From: Basidiobolus heterosporus B8920
Taxonomy: Eukaryota; Basidiobolomycota; Basidiobolomycetes; Basidiobolales; Basidiobolaceae
Reading direction: 5' to 3'
Assembly: GCA_000697455.1 (NCBI GenBank)
Contig: JNET01027419.1
Span: forward strand, 1-19,303
DNA length: 19,303 nucleotides
The position numbers and the translations under genes are program-made. The notes beneath the pieces were generated by a model, which saw nothing but the letters and a program-made list of their open reading frames with translations, was not told where the DNA came from and searched no databases. Below are positions 10,521 through 17,937 of the stretch, in pieces; position 1 is the stretch's first letter, and each line of letters opens with the position of its first letter.

Positions 10521-13500
10521 GCTGTATTAAGCAACTTTATTTTTTCCAATCAGCTTTGAGCTGCTCTTCTATATTAACTTTCCCCAGAGCAAAAAGTGTA
10601 ATGTCACATGTTTTTCACTGCACAACAAACTCAAAAATTATCTACCATTCTACCAATGAACAAGCAGTTATATTCCTCTTCCATTAAGATGGTGGATATC
10701 CAACAGCATTTGGGACTTTTCCTCAAAATACATGGTAATTGCATCCATATACTTATTGCACTTGGAAAAAAGCAAGTGGTGAATAGTTATTGTAGTCTTC
10801 ACTATCAATGGACAGTTATAGTGATTGCTCTACAATGTAAAACAAGAGTGAGTGTACCCAAGAGATATTATACGTGAATGTGGTGACTCACAAATGGCCT
10901 CTGATACTTGTAGCTATTGGGAGTAAAAATAATGATATTGGAAGTGAATTTGGTTATTAAAAAGGAGTTGTTGTACTTTCACTTGATATTTTATTTTAAT
11001 AGAGAGAGGTATATATATCTTTTGTTGAAACTAAATAAAGAAACTACTACATACTATTTTAGAGGGCTCTAAGAGCCTACTGTGGAGGTTTCAGCTCATT
11101 TGGACATGTTTAAGATTTTTCATAAATCTAACATCTCATATTCTTGCTATTTATCCACACTAATGTTACCCATTTCAACTTGGATCAATGTCTCATAAAT
11201 CCAAAAATAAGCTATATACCTAGTTATATCAGTACTTAAGTGCCAAACTAACTTAAATTCAACACATCCACTTAATTAAATATTAATATAACTAATAAAC
11301 TCTTGGTAGTTGAACATTCCAAGTATCAACATATTACTCTATTTCAGAGTAAAAGTTTAAAAACACCTGGGGACTTTTTGTGACCTATATCATATCCAAA
11401 ATACACATAGGAATGCTCACATTGATCTAAAATTGAATTAACCAATGCACAACTTGAGCATGCCTTTATCAACCACTTGACTTGGCTAGATATCTGCTTA
11501 ACTGCTGGTATGAGATCTGATTTGAGATTTAGATTGCATAATTTAGTTACTCCCTTGGAATCTGCAACTTTTGCACAGAGTTCAGGATCAGTATCTATCA
11601 GATTTTCTGTAGAAATTTAATCTTTGAAGCTCTGGCTTTCATTTAGCTCCTCCTGCTTGGATTTTTGTCCATCTTTGACAAATTAAAACTCATTTGCTGT
11701 TGAGTTCCTTCTGGTATAGTTTTTAGCACTATACCACATGTGTAAATCTACTGAGTGTCCCAGAAATAATGCGGAATCATTGTTTTGGCATATCTGGCTG
11801 TCCTGATCAGTAATTCTTCAATAGTGTGATATTCACCATAATCAGATGTAATCTCTTGAGAAGATATGCTCCATTTGGATTTTTCAGAGGCTTTTTTCCT
11901 GTTGATAGCTATGATAGATATGTACACTGATAAGGGAAGTAGGACCACAAGGTACCCAAGCTCTTTAAATAGTTATAGCAATATGTCACATTTGTCCGCT
12001 CCTGGACTATTTCCAAAGCAGTGTTTATCTTTGTGTTCCACTTCCTGGCCAATTATGTTGGCCTTTGCCATGTTTTTCCTTCTTTATACCCCATCCTGGA
12101 ATGCTCAGCATCCTCAAAATCATCAGTCTGGTGACTGGTTAGCTTTTTGTTAAGCTGATCTTAAGTTAAACCTGATTTAAACTCCATCACCTTAACATCA
12201 GAGCTATACAGCACTGCAATTACAAGCTGCATTCTAACTTTATGTTTCCTCTAGTTCACTGGTTCTTTTCTGATCTATGTCTTCTATCTGAGTACTTGCC
12301 TTAGCCACAAGTCCTTATCCCAATATCTACCACTTGACACTGTGTAAGACTCTTGGGGAACCAGTATAAGCTCATGTAAGCCATATTTTGTGGACTGGAG
12401 CCTTTGTATTTCCTTTTATTAACCCAATGAGATGGTATTTAACAATTCAATCACTTCTAGTCACAAGCATGAGTGCCCTTGCTTGCTGAAAATAAGCATC
12501 ATCATTTTTTGCCATTTCAAGCAGGTCTTGATATGATTGAACTGTGAGCACTTGCTATGCTATGTGGCTCCATTGAAAAAAGCCATGTGATAAAGTACTC
12601 AAGGGCTAGTCTAATGGATAGTGTAAGAATAAAGCTTATGACCTTATACTTGGGGTACTCAATGTTTGAAGATGCAATCTGAGAGTAAGCAGAATATGTG
12701 GTTACTGTTTTACACTTAAAATATACAAGTTGGCACTTATGGCTCCAGTGAGCAGTAGGGAACATTGGTAGTAGTGCACACATTCTTGTTCACACTACAC
12801 ACAGGCTACCTATTTCAATATATTTTGCTACAAACCATTTACTATTTTATAAGTGCTAGATATTCAGCTCTTGCAGTTGTGCTGATGCAAGCATTCCTAG
12901 CAGTATAAAGACTTTTTCACTTTGTAAAGCCTACCTTTTTATATACGATAAGGTGGTCCAAGAGCTCCCTAACATAATTTGCATTTTTGGATCATATGGC
13001 AATGGATATGCATACATGAGTCACATGAACTTCCACATCATTGCATGACATTATAACATACATGTCATATTGCTTTATTTGTATACATCTAGATCCCTTG
13101 AGGAGACCCAAGAAGCTGATAGCACCCAGGTGCTACATTTATGTTGTTAGTATATTTGTCAACATAGCCAATAATGGACTTCTAATCCTTTCTGTCAAAA
13201 CTGAAATCAATACTTATCACACTCAAAGGTAAATAAATCATCCTTAGATACTAACCAATGCCCACTAGCAATGAATATACATAGTTGTATGTATTCCAAA
13301 TGACTCATCAAACAAATCTTTAACGCTTAAGAACAGTCAAAAGAAAATCCTTAGCCAAGGTCTTTGCTAGTTTTCTACTTGATTATGAGTATATCCTGGG
13401 TAAGCTGGCCATCTATACTATAATGCATAGATGTATAGCTCACACAAAAAAACATGAAGATTTGTTTTTAGTAGCTTTTTGGTCAAGATCCTGACTAGAA

Positions 13501-13730
13501 TGTCTAAATATTTAAGTGGGACATTTCGCACAAAATGTTTTAGTAAAGCCAGCTATTGCAATATTGCTGAGAGTGCATATACTCCAGATGAATTTGGTAT
13601 TAGGGCCTGTGGGGGATACTTGCAACAATAGTACTATATATTACACTAGAAACACATCACTAACCTGATATCAAATAATGTATTGCATGTTAGTTACTCA
13701 TTTTCCTTTACACCTATATCACATTTATTC
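10521..13730. other. No gene recognised; eroded AT-rich DNA up to the CpG boundary
   Basis: Short frames occur on both strands, for instance at 11866-12153 (+) and 12517-12783 (-), none with domain motifs, promoter context or homologous partners in the window. CpG stays almost absent until about 13,730. Confidence 0.45.
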
Positions 13731-14093
13731 CACGTATGAAGAGCAATTTATTCTTTATCAGGTTTATACTGGCACTCTATATGCTAGCTATGCAATATTG
13801 ATTAAGTGACATTTATGTATACTAGCGCAAGTGAGCACTTGAGACAAAATTCATATAGTATCTACAGTTGATAATAACAGAATTTTGTTTACATAATTTA
13901 GAATGGCACAGGCTTACTTGACACAATAAATAAACGCAATATTTACTAGACTTACCATAAATAATAACAATCTATACACCTAATACACTCCAATTGATAT
14001 GCCACATATCATCAATTTGATACGATGAATTGGATTGACATAGCTGTCAAAAAAATATCAGTCATGTCAACATCATCTAATAATAACAATCAC

Positions 14094-14105
14094 TATATAT
14101 AAATA
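14094..14105 (+). promoter_or_regulatory. TATA box upstream of the 14,153 ORF
   Basis: TATATATAAATA lies 48 bp before the first ATG of the 109-aa frame. That leaves room for a transcription start some 25-30 bp downstream and a short leader. In AT-rich DNA such a motif is not rare, so the call depends on the frame being real. Confidence 0.35.
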
Positions 14106-14152
14106 CCGATCAAGTAAAAGGAGAAAATCGATATCTTATCACTTTATTGAAA

Positions 14153-14482
14153 ATGATACATTATATGACTAAAGCAACATCAGCGTTTATGGAGGGACTG
14201 ACCAATATGCCAAGACCAAGAGCTTCAATGGGAGGAAGATACACGGGACATTTTAGAGCTAAAAACAACACCAACGTCAAACTAAAGCTACACAATACTT
14301 ACATTATTCACATAGTGGCATGGCCAGCCTTTAGTATAATCTCCCGGGATATACATATGTTGAATCAGTGCATGTATTGGTGTAGCTTCCTACATTCAGG
14401 CTCTAATGCTCTGGCTCACCAGATGCCGGTTACCCAGGTATACGTATACCATCTGGATTTGCAGCCTACAAAGATGGGATGA
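14153..14482 (+). CDS. Hypothetical protein, 109 aa, unrecognised
   Basis: This frame starts at an ATG with AAA before it (A at -3) and runs 109 codons to TGA. It is one of the longer frames in the CpG-containing part and has a plausible TATA box 48 bp upstream. The first ~45 residues are basic and rich in M, R, K and N (with MPRPRASMGGRY near residues 20-31). Near residues 48-60 there is a short hydrophobic run (TYIIHIVAWPAFSII). No signal peptide of standard form, catalytic motif or known domain is visible. It may be a real small gene, the first exon of a longer one with an unseen intron, or chance. The end of the frame overlaps the start of the 140-bp repeat array, which weakens the case for its C-terminus. 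Confidence 0.3.
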   Translation: MIHYMTKATSAFMEGLTNMPRPRASMGGRYTGHFRAKNNTNVKLKLHNTYIIHIVAWPAFSIISRDIHMLNQCMYWCSFLHSGSNALAHQMPVTQVYVYHLDLQPTKMG

Positions 14483-14860
14483 TGGAGAATGCTGATCCTT
14501 TTAAGGCATATGAATGGATTGATCAACCATTGATTTGCACACTAGAATCAGAACTCTCCATTATTCCAACCTCCGCTTAGGCTCTGCTTAGCCCAAATGG
14601 AATGCTACAATATCACTCAATAGTTGCAAGAATGGAGGTGCTTTTAAGGCATGTTACTGGATTGATCAACCAGCAACGTGCACACTGGCACCAAAACTCG
14701 AACACTATTGATATTGGCATGGATCACCGTGGATCCAATGGGCATGGATAATAAATATGGCAAATACTAAATATTGGGTTTGTGCAATATGTCATTGGCT
14801 TGATCAACCAATGATATATACACTAGCTTTAATATTCAGTGTTCGTCAGTCCCTAACTTG
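14480..14860. repeat. Three tandem copies of a ~140-bp repeat with a palindromic core
   Basis: The core GG-TTGATCAACCA occurs at 14516-14529, 14659-14672 and 14797-14810, spacings of 143 and 138 bp. The similarity extends beyond the core: copies 1 and 2 share CTTTTAAGGCAT before it, and all three share a CACTAG/CACTGG block 10-20 nt after it. The second half of each unit is much more diverged. The core contains the dyad TTGATCAA. This is an old tandem duplication of unknown origin, not a CRISPR array, since units are long and divergent. Confidence 0.7.
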
Positions 14861-14869
14861 AAACAACAT

Positions 14870-14932
14870 TCAACTCAGCACTCCACTCTTGTATAGGATG
14901 GTTCCCTTTGGTTGGGGTTCGATTCCCTGATA
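14870..14932 (+). pseudogene. tRNA-like relic with an intact B box
   Basis: At 14916-14926 the sequence GGTTCGATTCC matches the polymerase III B box and tRNA T-arm exactly, and the surrounding bases TGGGG and CCCTG can pair as a 5-bp T-stem with two G-T pairs. Upstream, CTCAGCACTCC resembles part of a tRNA D-arm and anticodon-stem start, but the D-arm is shortened. The flanking bases do not form an acceptor stem. It is best read as a tRNA pseudogene or a SINE head fused to the third copy of the 140-bp repeat. Confidence 0.45.
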
Positions 14933-15383
14933 TACACTTGTTTTTAGATCCTTAAGAGCAACGTGGCTAGACTTTTAGAATCCAGTCACAAGCTCCATAA
15001 TGGCGTTTTAGTTGCATTAAAATCGCTGTAACATTGGAATCAAGTTTTCTTACGTTTACCAGGTTGCTTGTTTTAATTGAGTTCCTTTGTTGGCGATACG
15101 TAAATATACGCAACGTAAAGGCACACTAATTGGCAACTCTTATACAGGCACACTAACCAGGACACTGGTAATCCTTTTTGTATTATTTTGTTGGTACTCT
15201 TGCCAAGTATTTCATACATGAATTATACTACAACGCTCTAATTAGGTCAAGCGATTTCCTGTAAGGTTGGTGAATGAATAATGCCCAAGCCAGCAATTTC
15301 ATCAGTAGAATAGTAGGCAACATCAAACAAGTATCACACCATCATTTCTTAGTAACAAATGTTAAGAGAATCGGCAGGTTTTA
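14933..15383. other. No gene recognised between tRNA-like relic and first 80-bp repeat
   Basis: CpG content is normal for the right compartment. Small repeated words occur (GGCACACTAA twice near 15,120 and 15,147; ACGTAAA-type words near 15,100). A 32-codon minus-strand frame with a hydrophobic start lies near 15,220-15,320 but has no cysteine pattern and no support. Confidence 0.4.
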
Positions 15384-15468
15384 TGAAGAACAGTACATTT
15401 CATCGATTTGATTCTTTTGGTAACCGGCAGGTAGATCGTTCCAAACAGCTACACACCGGGTTAGAATC
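15384..15468. repeat. Direct repeat, copy A (flanks the six-cysteine gene)
   Basis: TGAAGAACAGTA at 15384-15395, then TTTTGGTAACCGGCAGGTAG, then CACCGGGTT near 15454-15462. The same three blocks in the same order occur at 15942-16020, offset by 554-558 bp. The blocks are separated by diverged sequence with small indels, so the duplication is not recent. Confidence 0.65.
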
Positions 15469-15661
15469 ATTTCCATTCTTCATCCCACTAACACTTGATA
15501 TTAACAACGTAATACTTTTGGTTCAGCTACTGCTGGTATTAATAATAAAATAAATAAACTGTAAATCTTCTTTTTCGTTTGTTTGGACTAAAGATATCTT
15601 CTACATACACTAAACATTCACTCCACAGCTATCCGTTACATTCCCATAATCAAATCAACAT

Positions 15662-15826
15662 CTAGATACAGCATCTTTGGCCTGACTTGCACCCGGTATC
15701 CCAAAAGACTGATCTCCATCCCGTAGGACAACCACCTGAGACGCATATGGCTCCCCTGGAATTTCCCTGCGCTTGACAGGAGAGCGCATCAACAGAAGCA
15801 GAGCTGGCTACAAGGAGGGCAACCAT
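15662..15826 (-). CDS. Small cysteine-rich secreted protein candidate, 54 aa
   Basis: The chosen start at 15826 sits in the context CCGCCATGG, a strong eukaryotic initiation context. Residues 1-14 (MVALLVASSASVDA) form a short hydrophobic signal-peptide-like start ending in a plausible cleavage site. The mature part of about 40 residues has six cysteines at 17, 28, 33, 46, 52 and 53, ending in a CC pair, with the motif GCPTGW at 32-37 and FWDTGC at 41-46. Six cysteines suggest three disulfide bonds. A TATA box lies about 92 bp upstream. An out-of-frame ATG lies 14 nt before the chosen start, and a pyrimidine-rich CTTTCTCACAG further upstream could be a 3' splice site, so an extra 5' exon with a longer signal peptide is possible. 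A diverged paralogue lies at 17,425. No named family was recognised; effector, antimicrobial peptide or toxin-like roles are all guesses. Confidence 0.6.
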   Translation of the reverse strand: MVALLVASSASVDALSCQAQGNSRGAICVSGGCPTGWRSVFWDTGCKSGQRCCI

Positions 15827-15917
15827 GGCGGTGACTTCTTCTTCATTGCTGGTAAATACTGTGAGAAAGAGAGTGCTCAATTGTGCGGACTATGGCTCGT
15901 ATATTTCACTGACTGTG

Positions 15918-15926
15918 TATTTATAG
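15918..15926 (-). promoter_or_regulatory. TATA box of the six-cysteine gene
   Basis: On the minus strand the sequence reads CTATAAATA, a near-consensus TATA box, about 92 bp before the ATG at 15826. Initiation about 30 bp downstream would give a leader of roughly 60 nt. It is next to repeat copy B, so promoter and repeat appear to be parts of the same duplicated segment. Confidence 0.45.
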
Positions 15927-15941
15927 AGTCAGGGAAATTTC

Positions 15942-16020
15942 TGAAGAACAGTATATCGAGTTATTTGGCAACCGTCAGGTAGTCCTTCTTGTACAACTAT
16001 AGCGACAGTCCGGGTTCTGC
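15942..16020. repeat. Direct repeat, copy B (upstream of the six-cysteine gene)
   Basis: Shares TGAAGAACAGTA (15942-15953), TTTGGCAACCGTCAGGTAG and CCGGGTT (16010-16016) with copy A at 15384-15468. Seen from the gene this copy is immediately upstream of the TATA box; copy A is some 200 bp beyond the stop codon. The arrangement would fit a tandem duplication in which the second gene was lost, or an element with direct terminal repeats that carries the gene. Confidence 0.65.
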
Positions 16021-16101
16021 TTTAAAGAACTATCAGTATTGGAGGCTCTAACTGACCAGTGAGTAGCAGCTGGTGTGGATGAGGTCCCAGTCGCTCTCTG
16101 A

Positions 16102-16374
16102 CTACTTGACATGATATTTACCTATCTGGATATGGCAACTGGATGGGAATGTGGTAGATGTAAATGTGGTTGCTGTTTCTGTATTCAATGTGTTTCTAGA
16201 TTTGGTCAATACGTTATATTGTGTGAATGATTGGGTGAATGATTGCGTGACGGCTATCAAATCTACATAACCGATTTGTATGCATTCATAGTTTATTTTA
16301 CTACACCAATCTACGATGAAAGTACTAAAAAAGTACCAATAATTCATGGGAAATGAGAACCTTTCCACAGCCAT
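16102..16374 (-). CDS. Hypothetical 90-aa ORF, weak
   Basis: An ATG frame of 90 codons ending at 16102, upstream of and on the same strand as the six-cysteine gene. It contains the repeat SFTQSFTQ, encoded by a 12-bp tandem duplication, and a Ser/Thr-rich run TATTFTSTTFPSS. There is a moderately hydrophobic start (FPMNYWYFFSTFIVDW). No domain, promoter or homologue was seen. It could easily be chance, since several 12-bp repeats of similar kind occur just outside it in noncoding sequence. Confidence 0.2.
   Translation of the reverse strand: MAVERFSFPMNYWYFFSTFIVDWCSKINYECIQIGYVDLIAVTQSFTQSFTQYNVLTKSRNTLNTETATTFTSTTFPSSCHIQIGKYHVK
16225..16248. repeat. Two tandem 12-bp units
   Basis: GAATGATTGGGT (16225-16236) is followed directly by GAATGATTGCGT (16237-16248), one mismatch. 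It falls inside the weak 90-aa frame and gives its SFTQ repeat. Confidence 0.7.
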
Positions 16375-16472
16375 GCTACTAACGATCTTTAACTCAACTC
16401 AATATATCATTATTTTCATTAGATTATTATTATTGTACTCCTTTAAGCATATATCTACGCGTATATCAATTC

Positions 16473-16528
16473 TAACTAGTAAGCATCACTCATTTGGATT
16501 TAACTAGTCACCATCATTCATTCGGATT
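16473..16528. repeat. Two tandem 28-bp units
   Basis: Units at 16473-16500 and 16501-16528 both begin TAACTAGT and end GGATT, and differ at four positions. They abut exactly. Confidence 0.75.
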
Positions 16529-16531
16529 TGA

Positions 16532-16555
16532 TGGCTAATTTGGTGGCTAATTTTA
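16532..16555. repeat. Two tandem 12-bp units
   Basis: TGGCTAATTTGG (16532-16543) followed by TGGCTAATTTTA (16544-16555). This starts 3 bp after the 28-bp duplication. Confidence 0.6.
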
Positions 16556-16690
16556 GGACCTAACTGCAGGTATTTTTGTGTTATGTGTACTATAAGTTGA
16601 GAACGGGCTTACATAACAAGTTTATATATTGTTGATTTCTGTTGTTTGAATAATAACATTCTCAAAAGGTAGTAAGTCATAGCTGTTTAA

Positions 16691-16726
16691 CGTAATCTTT
16701 CACGTAATCTTTCACGTAATCTTTCA
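16691..16726. repeat. Three perfect tandem 12-bp units
   Basis: CGTAATCTTTCA occurs three times without interruption and without mismatch (16691-16702, 16703-16714, 16715-16726). The identity of the units points to recent replication slippage or active maintenance. Confidence 0.85.
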
Positions 16727-17424
16727 CATAGAATCGTGGTTATCCTGTATGCTGCCTTTATAACCAACAAATATCCGTACTTTAGAATAAATTAGAGTTG
16801 TAAGTGGTCTATAAAATGCTTTTGCATCCAATTTATCTATATTGTTACATTAATTTGAAGCTGTACTAACTAAGGGTATGGAAATACTGATAGCTAAAGG
16901 TCTTCTCTGAAAGTGAGGTGTTATACCAACTCCATTCATTTAGCTTTACCTGCTCCCTTATTCTGTTATGAGTTAAGAGGCAAGAGTACGACTTACAAAC
17001 TGATCATTTACCGATCTTCTATAGAAGCACCACTATTTACTTGTATTTATTGGTGAATTGCGGAGATTAGATATAATATATTTGGCCTGATTAAGAGTTA
17101 GGGTTAGGGTACGCATACTATCCGTATATCCCATTAAGTTATGACTATTTGCTTATCTATCTGCATTTGGTGTGTGCGCTGTGTGTGCTTAGTTGCTGAT
17201 TAGCTGTTTGAGTATATTGTTATGGTTAGAATCACAAGAATTAGTCTTACTAGTCGCATATACAATATTACAAAGCACGGAGTTTGATTTCTTGCTTAAT
17301 CACTACTATTTATTTATAATTTATTTGTAAGTATGAATGACAGCTTAGTTTATTTTGTTCTTATTAATTTGGAAACTATCGATGGTCACTATTGATGGTC
17401 ACAATTCCATAATTGCTTGATTGC
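16727..17424. other. No gene recognised; noncoding stretch with a short telomere-type motif
   Basis: AT-rich sequence with normal CpG content for this side of the window. No frame of note and no RNA gene. The only distinct items are the (TTAGGG)2 motif at 17098 and a GATGGTCAC word repeated near 17,382 and 17,393. Confidence 0.4.
17098..17109 (+). repeat. Interstitial telomere-type motif, (TTAGGG)2
   Basis: TTAGGGTTAGGG preceded by GAG and followed by TACG. Two units are enough to be noticed but can occur by chance; they do not mark a chromosome end here. Confidence 0.4.
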
Positions 17425-17937
17425 TTAAATAGTGGACTTATAGCCACATTCGCACCCAGTGACCCAGAATCCTGATCTTCCTCGGTTAGGACATTCACAT
17501 CTGAAATTACTCTTTGCTTCGAAACAGAGAGTATCAACAGTGGTGGAGCTAACTAGAAACAAGGGACTAGAGTAAAAGTTATGTGAATTACGGCTCGTTG
17601 GGATTAATGCTAGCATTTCTGGGAAAGCGTACATAATATTGGTGACTACTATGTAGGTTTGTTGTGTACGACTATGACGATGGGCTGGGCTCTTCTTCCC
17701 AATGATTGAAAGAATGGGTAAGTGCCAAGTGGTACATGACAAGTGGTGCATTACATTCATGAGTGAATAAGCATATTTTTCTCTACATGAATTCAAGTGT
17801 GACTCATCTTCTATCAGGATGGAGCGTTTCCTCTCGATAACCTGACAATCCTGACTCAGATTATTACAGAATGTGGTGTGTTTATGCAAACTGTGTGTAT
17901 CCATTACACATCTACGTTCATATAGCAACGGTAACAT
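17425..17937 (-). CDS. Diverged paralogue of the six-cysteine protein, at the end of a 170-codon frame
   Basis: The last 46 codons (17425-17565) align with residues 4-54 of the protein at 15,662: LFLVSSTTVDTLC against LLVASSASVDALSC, then RSGFWVTGC against RSVFWDTGC, and a matching C-terminal isoleucine. DNA identity is also evident (for example GTTGAT and TCAG-T-TGGG blocks). This copy lacks the GG-CPTGW segment and the terminal CC pair (ST instead), leaving five cysteines in a changed pattern. The frame stays open upstream to an ATG at 17935-17937, 170 residues in all, the longest in the window. Closer starts are the ATGs at 17634 (69 aa) and 17616 (63 aa). The upstream part shows no domain or signal peptide, so it may be a fused exon, an intron or leader that happens to be open, or a real N-terminal extension. 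A functional diverged gene and a decaying pseudogene are both possible. Confidence 0.45.
   Translation of the reverse strand: MLPLLYERRCVMDTHSLHKHTTFCNNLSQDCQVIERKRSILIEDESHLNSCREKYAYSLMNVMHHLSCTTWHLPILSIIGKKSPAHRHSRTQQTYIVVTNIMYAFPEMLALIPTSRNSHNFYSSPLFLVSSTTVDTLCFEAKSNFRCECPNRGRSGFWVTGCECGYKSTI

Larger units (their letters stand above)
1..13730. other. CpG-depleted, repeat-like compartment without recognisable host genes
   Basis: Reading through this block by eye finds only about two dozen CG dinucleotides, while TG and CA are very common. The sequence to the right of about 13,800 has roughly 20 CG per kb. Open frames here are short and scattered over both strands, and none shows a conserved domain apart from the Copia remnant near 7,300. 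This fits old transposon DNA whose CpG sites were methylated and deaminated over a long time. The dense CpA content argues against classical ascomycete RIP, which removes CpA. The element families cannot be named for most of the block. Confidence 0.75.

Noticed and set aside
11866-12153. 95-codon plus-strand frame
   Set aside because: No motif or start context, in eroded DNA; short frames on both strands overlap here.
1-13730. Classical RIP-mutated region
   Set aside because: CpA is still abundant; only CpG is missing.
14480-14860. CRISPR-like array
   Set aside because: Units are about 140 bp, only three, and diverged along most of their length; the setting is eukaryotic.
14870-14932. Functional tRNA gene
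   Set aside because: The B box is intact but no acceptor stem and no complete D-arm can be drawn.
15220-15320. Short minus-strand frame with a hydrophobic start, looked at as a lost third paralogue behind repeat copy A
   Set aside because: No cysteine pattern and no alignable DNA with the gene at 15,662.
15359-15553. 64-codon plus-strand frame over repeat copy A
   Set aside because: The sequence is a noncoding direct repeat whose other copy does not keep the frame.
15384-16020. Complete LTR retrotransposon around the six-cysteine gene
   Set aside because: The repeats are only about 80 bp, the interior of under 500 bp has no retroelement domain, and the repeats lack convincing TG...CA ends.
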